DNA of 64,000 nt, from NCBI GenBank assembly GCA_963705285.1, contig OY970066.1, positions 3,658,001 through 3,722,000 on the forward strand, in the 5' to 3' direction. This DNA comes from JACMLD01 sp963705285. Lineage in GTDB: Bacteria; Bacteroidota; Bacteroidia; Chitinophagales; Chitinophagaceae. The notes beneath the pieces are model-generated. The model was not told where the DNA came from. It saw only the letters and a program-made list of their open reading frames with translations, and did no database searches. Shown piece by piece: positions 54,300 through 63,064 of this stretch. The stretch's first letter is position 1; each line of letters begins with the position of its first letter. Made by a program: the position numbers and the translations under genes.

Positions 54300-54332
54300 T
54301 TCAACCCTCTTTGCGGAGGGTTGAACTTTTTT
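54300..54332 (+). terminator. Intrinsic terminator after the lipoprotein gene
   Basis: TTCAACCCTC (54300-54309) pairs with GAGGGTTGAA (54316-54325) around a 6-nt loop, followed by C and six T residues. Around it (54193-54240 and 54383-54450) lie ATCTCTGAT words and their complement ATCAGAGAT, forming a larger palindrome. Confidence 0.9.
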
Positions 54333-54451
54333 GACCAGGCTGGTCGAACTTGTTTAGCAAAGATTTCGCCACAACAAATCAGAAATGATCACATCAGAGA
54401 TCAGCAATATCAAATCAGCCTTCATCACATCATAGATCTCCGATCCTGCCT

Positions 54452-54459
54452 TATCTTTG
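54452..54459 (+). promoter_or_regulatory. -7 promoter element of the deaminase gene
   Basis: TATCTTTG matches the Bacteroidota -7 consensus TAnnTTTG and lies 23 bp before the ATG at 54483. No -33 TTG at ideal spacing was identified. Confidence 0.5.
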
Positions 54460-54482
54460 CAGGCTGTTTTCAACTGAATGTT

Positions 54483-54956
54483 ATGGAAAGAGAATCCAAC
54501 TTTATGCGCGAAGCCATTGCACTGGGCCGGCAGGGTATGCTGAGCAACGCCGGAGGTCCTTTCGGCTGCGTAATAGTTAAAGACAATACCATTATCGGTC
54601 GCGGGTGGAACCGAGTCACTTCGGACAATGACCCTACGGCCCACGCAGAAGTAACTGCAATACGCGATGCCTGTAAGAACCTGCAATCTTTTCAACTGGA
54701 AGGATGCGAAATATACACTTCCTGCGAACCATGCCCCATGTGTATGGGCGCCATTTATTGGGCCCGGCCGGCCAGCGTGTATTTTGCTGCCAGCAGAAAT
54801 GACGCAGCTGCAGCGGGTTTTGATGATTCAATGATCTACGAAGAACTGACCGTGCCTGTAGCCAGCCGCAAGATCGCCATGACCTGCATCATGCCCGAAA
54901 AAGGCGCTTTGCTATTCAACGAATGGATCGATAAAGACAACAAAACATCCTATTAA
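54483..54956 (+). CDS. guaD: Nucleoside deaminase, probable guanine deaminase
   Basis: 157 residues from the ATG at 54483; earlier in-frame codons overlap the terminator and promoter and are rejected. Zinc-binding motifs of the cytidine deaminase fold are clear: HAEVTAI (His54, catalytic Glu56) and CEPCPMCMGA (Cys84, Cys87). The following AIYWARPASVYFAASRNDAAAAGFDDS closely resembles the Bacillus guanine deaminase family rather than tRNA adenosine deaminase. It would convert guanine to xanthine in purine salvage or catabolism. Confidence 0.9.
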   Translation: MERESNFMREAIALGRQGMLSNAGGPFGCVIVKDNTIIGRGWNRVTSDNDPTAHAEVTAIRDACKNLQSFQLEGCEIYTSCEPCPMCMGAIYWARPASVYFAASRNDAAAAGFDDSMIYEELTVPVASRKIAMTCIMPEKGALLFNEWIDKDNKTSY

Positions 54957-55110
54957 CAAGCATCATTGATTTTTAATGCCTTGCGTCACGTACAAGTACT
55001 CGCTGGCACAGTATAATCAGTACATTAAATCCCAAGCGGAAATACTATTTAATCGATTACATCGTTTAAGCACGGGTAGACCGATCGATCCAATCAATGA
55101 AAACCAGGCT

Positions 55111-55521
55111 ATGAAACGTTATGTACTGCTATTGCCCGTCTTTTTTATACTGTCGGCCCATGCACAGGTAAAAGATGGCAACAAAACCCGTCAGGTAGAA
55201 CAACTGATACACCTCAAGCAAGCGGTGACCCGCAAGATAGACTCACTGCAGGTGCAATTGCCGGAACTGGCGTCCCACATGGAAAATACCCGCAAAAAGA
55301 TAGAACAATTAAAAAAAGAAACCAGTGGCAACGATCGGCCCGATGCTGATACCAAAGAACAGTTATCAAAATTGTCTGGTGAACTGGCAGCTGCTATCAC
55401 CCTGGCCGACAACCTTCGCAAAAAATTTGATACCAGGCTAGATGCGCTCGATAAAGCGCTCAATCTCCAACAAGACCTGGAAGACAAAATTTCAGCCCTT
55501 TTAAAAGAAAGTAACCGGTAA
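55111..55521 (+). CDS. Small periplasmic coiled-coil protein
   Basis: About 136 residues from the ATG at 55111 (MKRYVLLLPVFF). A signal peptide ending SAHAQ is followed by almost continuous charged heptad-like helix (about 30-130; LKQAVTRKIDSLQVQL, ENTRKKIEQLKKE, LDKALNLQQDLEDKI). Predicted periplasmic, structural or adaptor-like; family not recognised. The 54976 in-frame ATG gives an unlikely leader and is rejected. Confidence 0.7.
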   Translation: MKRYVLLLPVFFILSAHAQVKDGNKTRQVEQLIHLKQAVTRKIDSLQVQLPELASHMENTRKKIEQLKKETSGNDRPDADTKEQLSKLSGELAAAITLADNLRKKFDTRLDALDKALNLQQDLEDKISALLKESNR

Positions 55522-55560
55522 TTAATGTGCTAATGTGATAAATGTGACGAATGTGCTAAT

Positions 55561-55860
55561 GCCGCTACGCTGTGTTATGGAACACAGATTGTCACGATTA
55601 TCTTGATAAAAAATGATCTACTGGTATAAGGCAACGACCGTAGGGCTGCGCATGCCCCTGCGTTATAAAGCCATAAACAGGTATGTGCCGCTACGCTGTG
55701 TTATGGAACACAGATTGTCACGATTATCTTGATAAAAAATGATCTACTGGTATAAGGCAACGACCGTAGGGCTGCGCATGCCCCTGCGCTATAAAGCCAT
55801 AAAAGGTATGTGCCGCTACGCGGTGTTATGGAACACAGATTGTCACAATTGTCAGGATTG
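55561..55860. repeat. 126-bp tandem repeat, two full copies and a partial third
   Basis: GCCGCTACGC recurs at 55561 and 55687 and, with one change, at 55812 (periods 126 and 125 bp). Each unit contains the hairpin CTGTGTT-ATGG-AACACAG and a CGTAGGGCTGCGCATGCCCC-type hairpin. The first two units are nearly identical. The rest of the 55522-56132 gap has no credible gene; the longest frame is antisense to or overlaps the next gene. Confidence 0.92.
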
Positions 55861-56132
55861 AAAACGATGTACAAATCCGCGGGCACTGACAATTGCGTAA
55901 AATCTAGGAAGGAGGACATTGCTAAAGCAGAAAGCACCAAATCTAGTCTTTTGTACTTGCCGAAGCCTGTACGCTTTACTAAACCCGATGCTTTCGTTGA
56001 GATTTTTTTCCATCCTTTTACAGATTTCTTTTCCTCTCAATTGCATACTGAAGATACGATCCCAGTATATCCATTTCCAAATTTTTTCCCTTTGTGTTTT
56101 GCACCTGTTGTGCACCAGGTTATGCACATTTG

Positions 56133-57560
56133 TTATAGTACGATTAGCTTATTTGAAGAGATGTTTTTCCCGTTTGTCCAAACCATTTCATAAGCACCCT
56201 TAGGCAGCGATGAAAGATCAACACGTGTTTGAAAACTGCCGGGTGTTATTTTTTTCTGCATTACCGCATTGCCCTGCAGGTTGATAAGCTGTAATTGTTC
56301 GCCATTGCCTGCATACAAATGATTAATGATAACGTAATCTTTTGCAGGGTTGGGGTACATGGTTACGGCGGTGCTTGGTTCAACAATCGTTTTCACCGTA
56401 ATGGTTTTACTGTATTCAAAATGACCGTCGTTATCCAGCATTTTAAGGCGATAATAATTTTTACCACTGATGGCATTGTTATCAGTAAATGCGTACCGAT
56501 TGCCCCTATTGTTATTAGCAGCAGTGATATTTTCAATTGCAGAGAATACATTTCCATCTATACTCCTTTCAATCACAAAGGCATCGCTGTTTACTTCGCT
56601 GGCAGTTTCCCAATTCAATTGCACTTTTTTACCTGCAGCATTACCGGTAAAACTGTTGAGTGTAACAGGTAACAACGCTGAGATGATGTTAATGGTATTA
56701 TTGTTATATGCCACAAACGCAACATCGCTGTTACCGCTCAAGGTTATCTTAAAATAGCCGATGGAACCTGCATTGGATGCGTTAATGCCAAAGGCGCTTA
56801 AATCGCTTGCCCACAAGCGTATTGGCCGGTCGGTTTTTGTAAAGCCACCCGACAATGTCATTGGGTTTTTGCTGGCCTCATAAAAATCAGCCGTCCAGTT
56901 ACCAACGGCCGGTATGTTAGTCAGAGAAATATCAACATAATTACCAACCCTGTTGCCATTGATATCGGTAAACTCATACCTGTCCATAGCGCCGGAGGGG
57001 TCTGCTATTTGTGTAATTACAATATCGGGGATGCCGTCTCCAATAGTGCCGGAGTGTACAGTGCTTAATGGAAACAGCAAAGTGCCGGAAGGAAGATTGG
57101 CAACACAGGTGCCCAGGTCGAGGCCCTTAACGCCGTCTGTGAGATAATAAGGAATATTATTTACCGGGGGTATAACGCTGGAGCCATTGGCTACACCATC
57201 ATACATGTATCCCAATCCTATTTTAGTATTGCCGGTTACGGCGGAACCGGTATTTTTTAATGGCAGCGCGCGATAATCACCAGCAATAAAACTTTGTCCG
57301 CGACTGGTTAGCAGCAAATCATTTACACCAGTTGAATAGCGGTTGCCGTTAAATGAAAATGATACAAGGTTGTGGCTATTATCTGGTTTGATGTTGTTGA
57401 TGTGGGTGGCTGAACTTTGCCAAAACCCATTGTAATCGGTAATAATCTCAGTTACATTAAACTGGGCTAAACTAGTGATTGATTGTAGAATCAAACCAAT
57501 GAAAAAAATGGCACTCTTCTTTGAAGTGGTATGTCTGTCTGCTGCAGTGCTGTGTAACAT
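56133..57560 (-). CDS. Secreted protein with T9SS type A sorting domain
   Basis: 475 residues with a signal peptide (about 15-33, ending TSLAQ). A beta-rich N-terminal region (FNVTEIITDYNGFWQSS, SFNGNRYSTGVND) is followed by a sandwich containing NSFTGNAAGKKVQLNWETASEVNSDAF and FVIERSIDG. A classic C-terminal sorting domain follows (AVTMYPNPAKDYVIINHLY to ISSNKLIVL). It is translocated by T9SS and anchored or released; the substrate-facing function is unknown. Confidence 0.9.
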   Translation of the reverse strand: MLHSTAADRHTTSKKSAIFFIGLILQSITSLAQFNVTEIITDYNGFWQSSATHINNIKPDNSHNLVSFSFNGNRYSTGVNDLLLTSRGQSFIAGDYRALPLKNTGSAVTGNTKIGLGYMYDGVANGSSVIPPVNNIPYYLTDGVKGLDLGTCVANLPSGTLLFPLSTVHSGTIGDGIPDIVITQIADPSGAMDRYEFTDINGNRVGNYVDISLTNIPAVGNWTADFYEASKNPMTLSGGFTKTDRPIRLWASDLSAFGINASNAGSIGYFKITLSGNSDVAFVAYNNNTINIISALLPVTLNSFTGNAAGKKVQLNWETASEVNSDAFVIERSIDGNVFSAIENITAANNNRGNRYAFTDNNAISGKNYYRLKMLDNDGHFEYSKTITVKTIVEPSTAVTMYPNPAKDYVIINHLYAGNGEQLQLINLQGNAVMQKKITPGSFQTRVDLSSLPKGAYEMVWTNGKNISSNKLIVL

Positions 57561-57747
57561 AAGGTAGATTTAGGGTCGATTATGCCCCTATGAATCCATT
57601 CAAATGCCAAAACCAATAGTCTTGACAGTCAATATGTTACAATTCCCATTGTTTCCTTTATTTCCAAGTAATGGAATGTACGTCTCCTTTTGAAAGTGGT
57701 TGCTTTATATAGCATACGTATAAGCAACGATCAATAAACCTGATTGC

Positions 57748-58596
57748 TTACTTAAACAGCTTATTAAAAAACACCTGCATTTCCTTCCAGGAAGCACTGT
57801 CTGCAGCGGCATTGTAAGCAATGGGTAATTTAAACTGTTGCCCTACTGCAGTTGCACTGGGGTTGGTAAATGCATGTGTTGCGCCGGCATATGTTTTAAG
57901 CGTATAGTCGGCACCGATAGAATCCATCTGACGGGTGAACATGGCCACCTCTGCCGGCTTTACAAATTGGTCAGCTTCTCCGTGGCATACCAGCACTTTT
58001 GCTTTCAGCATATCTTTTCTGGGCGGCACACCCACCAGGTTGCCATGAAAACTCACCACGCCTTTTATGTCTGCACCTTCTCTTGCCACATTCAACACCT
58101 GCGCGCCGCCGAAACAATAACCGATGGCAGCAATGTTGCGCGTATCAGTTTGCGGGTATGTTTTTAACTTCTCAAGCGCTGCATCAAACCGTGTTTTCGA
58201 AATATGCGGATCTTTGTAAAAAGGTTCTGATAATTTTTGGGCACTGTCGGGCGTATCAGCGGTTTTTCCATAGCCATACAGGTCAACTGCCATGGCGATA
58301 TAACCGAGTGCTGCCAGCTGCCTTGCACGGCTTTTGGTATACTCATTAAGTCCCCACCATTCTGGTAATATTAAAATCCCCGGTCTTTTTTTATCTGTGG
58401 TTTCATCGTAGGCAATAAAACTGTTCATGGTAGAATCGCCACCAATATAACTTACGTTTTCTTCTTTAATTTTTTGGGCCGATGTGTCTGTTGGCGCTGC
58501 CTTTGGTTCATTGGTTGCAGGTTGGTTATTACAGGCCGTTAACATGATACCAGCGGCTATTATACTCGCCGTAAATATATTGATTGACTTTTTCAT
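57748..58596 (-). CDS. Dienelactone hydrolase-family lipoprotein
   Basis: 282 residues with a lipobox (LTAC, Cys22). An alpha/beta-hydrolase of the dienelactone hydrolase type: the nucleophile is Cys161 in GYCFGGAQ, the acid Asp209 in CHGEADQFV, and the base His241 in GATHAF. It probably hydrolyses lactones or esters at the envelope. Normal length once the lipoprotein leader is removed. Confidence 0.92.
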   Translation of the reverse strand: MKKSINIFTASIIAAGIMLTACNNQPATNEPKAAPTDTSAQKIKEENVSYIGGDSTMNSFIAYDETTDKKRPGILILPEWWGLNEYTKSRARQLAALGYIAMAVDLYGYGKTADTPDSAQKLSEPFYKDPHISKTRFDAALEKLKTYPQTDTRNIAAIGYCFGGAQVLNVAREGADIKGVVSFHGNLVGVPPRKDMLKAKVLVCHGEADQFVKPAEVAMFTRQMDSIGADYTLKTYAGATHAFTNPSATAVGQQFKLPIAYNAAADSASWKEMQVFFNKLFK

Positions 58597-58738
58597 TTTA
58601 TCCGTTTAGTATTTGTGTATACAGCATCAGGTTGTTGCATGCAGCAGGAAAGTTACAAAGGTCGTGCCTGATCAATTGGTTAACGGCGTCTTTTTGTAGT
58701 AACAGCCGGTAATGCTATACAAGCATGCCTCAATTTGT

Positions 58739-59632
58739 TTAATATTTACAGCTGGCATTCTTGGGTTTTACATAATAAGGCTTGTAATTGATGGCCTTGG
58801 GATCCATACAGCCCTCCAGGTTAAGCAATTCCACTTTTCTGAATTCTACGGGATGGCTTTCTGCCTGCAAGGCAATATAACCGCTGGATAACGGGGTATT
58901 GTCTTTTTGTATCCATGCAAGTGAATCTGCCGCAAAGCCACCGGATGTCCATGTCATACCCTCATTTACAAAGCCGCCGCCCACGCGTGTTTTTTCATAC
59001 GTAAGAACCGTGTCTCCGTTTATGAGGTGATGAATAACGGAATCGCCGTAAACCACTGCTTCGGCTGTTACCCACTCGTTAAGAAAAGAATTTTTTGATT
59101 TGGAATCGATGCAATGCGCCGCTGCCAGCTGGCCATTCATATCTACAATAGTACCCGGCGTACACAAATTGCCGTTATGTCTTTTTTCTTTGTCATCACT
59201 GGCCAGTAACTGCATTTCCAGTGATACCGGAAACCACTGGTTTTTAGTAACCGATGCAGCGGATTGTGAATGCAGCATTACTCCGCTGTTTAAATAAGCG
59301 TAAGAAGGTCCGCCCTGCAACTGTTTGCCGGTAAAACGATACTCTGTGCGAATAATATAATAGGAAAACGGTTGTTTGTAATACAGGTGGCCAAACGCAT
59401 TGTCAAATTGTTTAAAACCACTGTAGTCAACTTTAAGAATGCCATCTTCTACCCGAAAATTGTTATTGACATTTTCGTTGATCTCATGCCCGGTAATTTT
59501 TATGTCCCAGCCGCTAAGATCTTTTCCATTAAATAATTGTTGCCAAACTCTCTCAGATGGCTGGTTGCCAGGTTGTTTACAAGCAATAAGACAAAGCAGG
59601 CCAACAAGCAGGAAAAGATATAATACGCGCAT
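58739..59632 (-). CDS. DUF1080 (3-keto-disaccharide hydrolase-like) lipoprotein
   Basis: 297 residues with an SP-II signal (LIAC). The DUF1080 domain begins with the typical QLFNGKDLSGWDIKI and contains the laminin-G-like strands (YYIIRTEYRF, YLNSGVMLHSQ, LEMQLLASDD). The family binds or cleaves glycosidic links of sugars, including 3-keto-glycosides. The last 25 residues, NLEGCMDPKAINYKPY onward with Cys near the end, look like an added GC(M/T)DPxAxNY module. Confidence 0.88.
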   Translation of the reverse strand: MRVLYLFLLVGLLCLIACKQPGNQPSERVWQQLFNGKDLSGWDIKITGHEINENVNNNFRVEDGILKVDYSGFKQFDNAFGHLYYKQPFSYYIIRTEYRFTGKQLQGGPSYAYLNSGVMLHSQSAASVTKNQWFPVSLEMQLLASDDKEKRHNGNLCTPGTIVDMNGQLAAAHCIDSKSKNSFLNEWVTAEAVVYGDSVIHHLINGDTVLTYEKTRVGGGFVNEGMTWTSGGFAADSLAWIQKDNTPLSSGYIALQAESHPVEFRKVELLNLEGCMDPKAINYKPYYVKPKNASCKY

Positions 59633-59791
59633 ATAGCTTAATTGTTAGAATAAACTGAAAGCTACATATAAGCGGCAAAAAGAAATTAAAAGACATACAT
59701 AATTTTCATAGAAACATTAACCAGCCGTAAAACTGCCGGTTTTTGCCCGGAGATATGAAACAAACATTTATTACCTGGCTTTTGGTGGGTG

Positions 59792-60496
59792 TTATTCCTT
59801 TATAATTTTACCATTACCTGTTGTTTCAAGCAATTTACCTGCAGGATTGCCTTTGTAATAAATACGGCTATTGCCGCTGGCAGCTGCAAACAGTTTACTT
59901 GTAGGAGCAACATACGCTGTAGCATTGCCCGAGGCATCAATATCTACTTCCAAAGCAGCTACTTCATATGCATGCAGTGCGGCATTACCCGAAAGGTTGC
60001 CATACAGGTTTTCCGTTGTGCCGGTCACCATAAAATCAGCATTGCCTGATAGCTCCAACTGGGCAATAATAGGAGCGCCGTTTAAGGTACAATGGGCATT
60101 GCCCGACAACACGGTTCTTATGGAAGAAAGCTGATCCTTGAATCCGTTAACCGTGCCTTTTGATGCGCCCGATAGCTGTACGGCCGTAAGTGTAGGAAGG
60201 GTAATTGTAAAATCAACCCGGTTGCGCTGAGATCTATAGTTGGAATAATTGATGTTGAGTAAGTGATTATTATCAACAGAAACATCCAGGTCTGCCAGGT
60301 CGTCTGCGCAGCCCTGTGCCAGCACGCCATAATTAGAGCCACGGCTAACAGTAACCGTAAATGTTTCACCGGCAGACACTTTGTTGAAATTTGCTACAGC
60401 AAAATTCTTGTCGGTAGCGCCAGGACAGGGTTTGGTTTCTTTGTGGCATGATGCCAATACAAAAGCAAACAGCGAAAGGGTAATCCACTTTTTCAT
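59792..60496 (-). CDS. Head GIN domain (DUF2807) lipoprotein
   Basis: 234 residues with lipobox LASC. After FNKVSAGETFTVTVSRGSNYGV, the protein forms a right-handed parallel beta-helix with short repeats (VQLSGASKGTVNGF, TVLSGNAHCTLNGA, LELSGNADFMVTGT, GNLSGNAALHAYE and DIDASGNATAYV), the hallmark of DUF2807. Predicted to face the periplasm. Function unknown; a scaffold or adhesion role is often proposed. Confidence 0.9.
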   Translation of the reverse strand: MKKWITLSLFAFVLASCHKETKPCPGATDKNFAVANFNKVSAGETFTVTVSRGSNYGVLAQGCADDLADLDVSVDNNHLLNINYSNYRSQRNRVDFTITLPTLTAVQLSGASKGTVNGFKDQLSSIRTVLSGNAHCTLNGAPIIAQLELSGNADFMVTGTTENLYGNLSGNAALHAYEVAALEVDIDASGNATAYVAPTSKLFAAASGNSRIYYKGNPAGKLLETTGNGKIIKE

Positions 60497-60720
60497 AACA
60501 GAAGGTTTAATGACTAATGATACTTGGGACGCGAAATTATAGGTTGGGGTTACACGTTATGAACTTTTTGGATGAACGGACGTGGTTGTTAAAATATGTT
60601 AACAGGACTATGGATAGTCAAGTCTCGAATGAGGGAGGTGGACGTGTTTATTGTGTTAACGATGTAGGTTAACGCGCATGCGGGTACCGTGGCTACCGTG
60701 TGCAGAATGTTTATGAAGAA

Positions 60721-61149
60721 TTAATTAAAGGTGGCGCTGGCAGCAGGCTTTGCCTGTGTATCGTTCTGAATAATCAAATGTTTAAACGCTGCCATGTTGA
60801 AATTGGACGGTAATGCAACGTAGATATTGCCTGAAAAGTTTTTTGCACTGAACAGCTTAATGGAATAGGTAGTTACTTCACCAGTTTGTGAAAGGTAAAC
60901 GTTTAAGTCAAATGTAGTTGCATAGTCCATGTTTTCCAGCGCCAGCACGTAGCGGCCATCTTTGCGTACATAAATCTTTGCACTGCTGCCCTGATCGCCT
61001 TCATCAGCAAAAATTATGTTGCCCGAACCGGCCAGGGTGGCGTTTTCAATACTGTTGTTAGCTGCCGGTTGAACAGGATTGTTTGCAGCTTCTTTTTTGC
61101 AGGCAGTACCCAGCATTGCCAGCAATACAAAGAGGAATACATTTTTCAT
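60721..61149 (-). CDS. Small lipoprotein of unknown function
   Basis: 142 residues from the ATG at 61149 with an SP-II signal (lipobox GTAC; KK follows the Cys). The mature part is beta-rich (GNIIFADEGDQGSSAKIYVRK, LVLENMDYATTFDLNVYLSQ-like strands) and could form a small beta-sandwich (DM13-like shape, uncertain). It is probably unrelated in operon terms to the head GIN lipoprotein 220 bp downstream. Confidence 0.75.
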   Translation of the reverse strand: MKNVFLFVLLAMLGTACKKEAANNPVQPAANNSIENATLAGSGNIIFADEGDQGSSAKIYVRKDGRYVLALENMDYATTFDLNVYLSQTGEVTTYSIKLFSAKNFSGNIYVALPSNFNMAAFKHLIIQNDTQAKPAASATFN

Positions 61150-61377
61150 GATAATCAATTTTGCAGTAATAAAATGAGCCGGCTGCAGGGAAGGACATTT
61201 CAGCACACGCTTGAAGTTAGTAAATAATCTCTGATGTCAGGGGTAAAGGTCGGTGATTTGCCGGCCCGGGTTTTTGAGGCCAGCACCAGGTGCATACATT
61301 CTCCGGTCGACTCACATCCGTTTTATGCGTGTGCCATAGGGGAGGCAGGGAAGATGCAATCATTCATCACATTTTCT

Positions 61378-61385
61378 TATCTTTG
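61378..61385 (+). promoter_or_regulatory. -7 promoter element 5 bp before the prfB start codon
   Basis: TATCTTTG fits the TAnnTTTG consensus and ends only 5 bp before the ATG at 61391. If it is used, the prfB transcript would begin at or next to the start codon (leaderless). No -33 TTG was recognised. Confidence 0.4.
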
Positions 61386-61390
61386 CCCTT

Positions 61391-62486
61391 ATGACACAAG
61401 AACAAATCAAGGTTATGAGGGATCGGATGACCGTCCTGGGGAGGTTTCTTTGACGTCGCAAACCGACGATATAAAATCAATGACGAAAAACAGCTCTCGC
61501 TGAGTCCGGGCTTTTGGGATGATAACAAACGCGCCACGGAAATTCTTAAGAACATTAAGCAAAACGAGTATTGGGTAAAGTTGTACGAGCAGACAGAGTC
61601 TGCCGTAGAGGATTTTGCTGTGCTCTTCGATTTTTGGAAATCGGGCGATGCCACTGAAGAAGAAACGCGTGAAGCATTCACCAAAGCGTCAAATCTCATT
61701 GAAGATGCAGAATTTAAAGCTACGCTAAACCAGCCGGAGGATAACCTGCCTGCCGTACTGCAAATCAATAGCGGTGCGGGCGGTACAGAAAGCCAGGACT
61801 GGGCAGAAATGCTGGCCCGTATGTACCGCATGTACGGCGAAAAACAGGGCTGGGCCGTTACCGAGCTGGATTGGCAATGGGGCGATGGTGCGGGTATTAA
61901 AACAGCCACGCTGCAATTTGACGGGCCTTTTGCGTATGGGTTTTTGAAGGCAGAAAGTGGTGTTCACCGACTGGTGCGGATTTCGCCGTTTGACAGCAAC
62001 GCGCGGCGGCATACTTCTTTTGTTTCGGTATTTGTGTATCCGTTGGTGGATGATTCCATTCATATAGATATCAAACCGGCAGATGTAAAGATGGAAACAT
62101 CCCGCAGCGGCGGTGCAGGCGGTCAAAACGTGAACAAGGTAGAAACCAAAGTGCAACTAACGCATATACCTACCGGCATTGTGGTGGTTTGCCAGCAAGA
62201 CAGATCTCAATTGGGCAACCGGGAAAGGGCGATGGAAATGCTGCGCAGCAGATTATATGAGCTGGAATTGCGCAAAAAGAATGAACTTAAAGATGCCGTC
62301 AACAGTTCAAAGAAAAAGATTGAGTGGGGCAGCCAGATACGCAGTTATGTGTTCCATCCGTATAAAATGATAAAAGACCACCGTACCGACTACGAAGTTG
62401 GCAATGTGCAACCCGTAATGGATGGCGAGCTTGATGGATTCATCAAAGCGTACCTGATGATGGAAAAAGAAACGGCGAGTTCGTAA
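61391..62486 (+). CDS. prfB: Peptide chain release factor 2, made by programmed +1 frameshift
   Basis: Reads UAA and UGA stop codons and triggers peptide release. Translation starts at 61391 (MTQEQIKVMRDRMTVLGRFL), meets an in-frame TGA at 61451-61453 and resumes in the +1 frame at GAC (61452): DVANRRYKINDEKQL. The joined protein is about 364 residues, the normal RF2 length. It has SPF (198-200) for stop-codon reading and GGQ (243-245) for peptidyl-tRNA hydrolysis. RF2 controls its own level through this shift: low RF2 favours frameshifting. It is not a broken gene; annotations starting at 61581 are truncated. Confidence 0.97.
61439..61454 (+). promoter_or_regulatory. prfB programmed frameshift site
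   Basis: GGGGAGGTTTCTTTGAC contains a Shine-Dalgarno-like GGGGAGG followed, three bases later, by the slippery CTT-TGA-C, the same design as the classical RF2 site (AGGGGG-TAT-CTT-TGA-C). The ribosome slips forward one base at CTT. Confidence 0.93.
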
Positions 62487-62526
62487 TCTTATAACAGACA
62501 TTGGGAGTCCTTACAAATAAAAAATA

Positions 62527-63054
62527 ATGAACAGGATTTTTCTTTTACTGGTTGTTATAGCGGTATTGATTTCCTGCAGCAATGAATCTCCGTCAAAAGA
62601 ATTTCAAAAAGCTGGCACACCAGAAAAAAGAGAGGAGCTGCCTGCACAAGATACCGCTACTCCGGCCAGTCCATTTGCGCTCAGAACAGCGGAAATGGAA
62701 GACGATTCGGTATTTGCAGACGGCAGCCAGCCTGTTTCTTGGGCGAATGCAGGTATAGATCATCCCATTGCCTGCAAAGAATTTGTGAAACGCATTCAAT
62801 CCTGGGTTCAGCACAATCAAAAAGACAGTATAGCGGCAGTGATTGCTTTTCCTTTAACGCATCCCCCGGTAAAAAATAAAGCAGCTTTCCTGGCGAAGTA
62901 TGACAGTTATTTCACTGCCAAAGTAAAGTCGGCCTTGGCGCAACAAAATCTCCGTCAGATTTTCAGAAGCAGCCAGGGGGCTATGATTGGCGATGGCCAG
63001 TTATGGATTAGTGAGTTTCCAAAAGGTTTTTTTATTATATCGATTAATTATTAA
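62527..63054 (+). CDS. Small lipoprotein of unknown function
   Basis: 175 residues with lipobox LISC (Cys18). A Thr/Pro/Ala-rich linker (about 22-55) precedes a compact domain (about 65-175) with NTF2-like features: an alpha-helical start (CKEFVKRIQSWVQHNQKDSIAAVIAFPL), PPVKNKAAFLAKYDSYFTAKV and a beta end (GQLWISEFPKGFFIISINY). Not assigned to a family with certainty. It lies between prfB and pruA, 10 bp before the latter. Confidence 0.75.
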   Translation: MNRIFLLLVVIAVLISCSNESPSKEFQKAGTPEKREELPAQDTATPASPFALRTAEMEDDSVFADGSQPVSWANAGIDHPIACKEFVKRIQSWVQHNQKDSIAAVIAFPLTHPPVKNKAAFLAKYDSYFTAKVKSALAQQNLRQIFRSSQGAMIGDGQLWISEFPKGFFIISINY

Positions 63055-63064
63055 AATACATAGC

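Noticed and set aside
55810..56193. 127-codon frame on the plus strand
   Set aside because: It begins inside the 126-bp repeat and overlaps a clear T9SS gene on the other strand; its composition is not protein-like.
59792..60496. The SGNA/SGN repeats as a sign of an adhesin array
   Set aside because: They match the ordinary beta-helix repeats of the head GIN (DUF2807) domain.
61581..62486. prfB as a 301-codon gene starting at 61581
   Set aside because: The true start is at 61391 with a programmed +1 frameshift; the shorter frame lacks the N-terminal domain.
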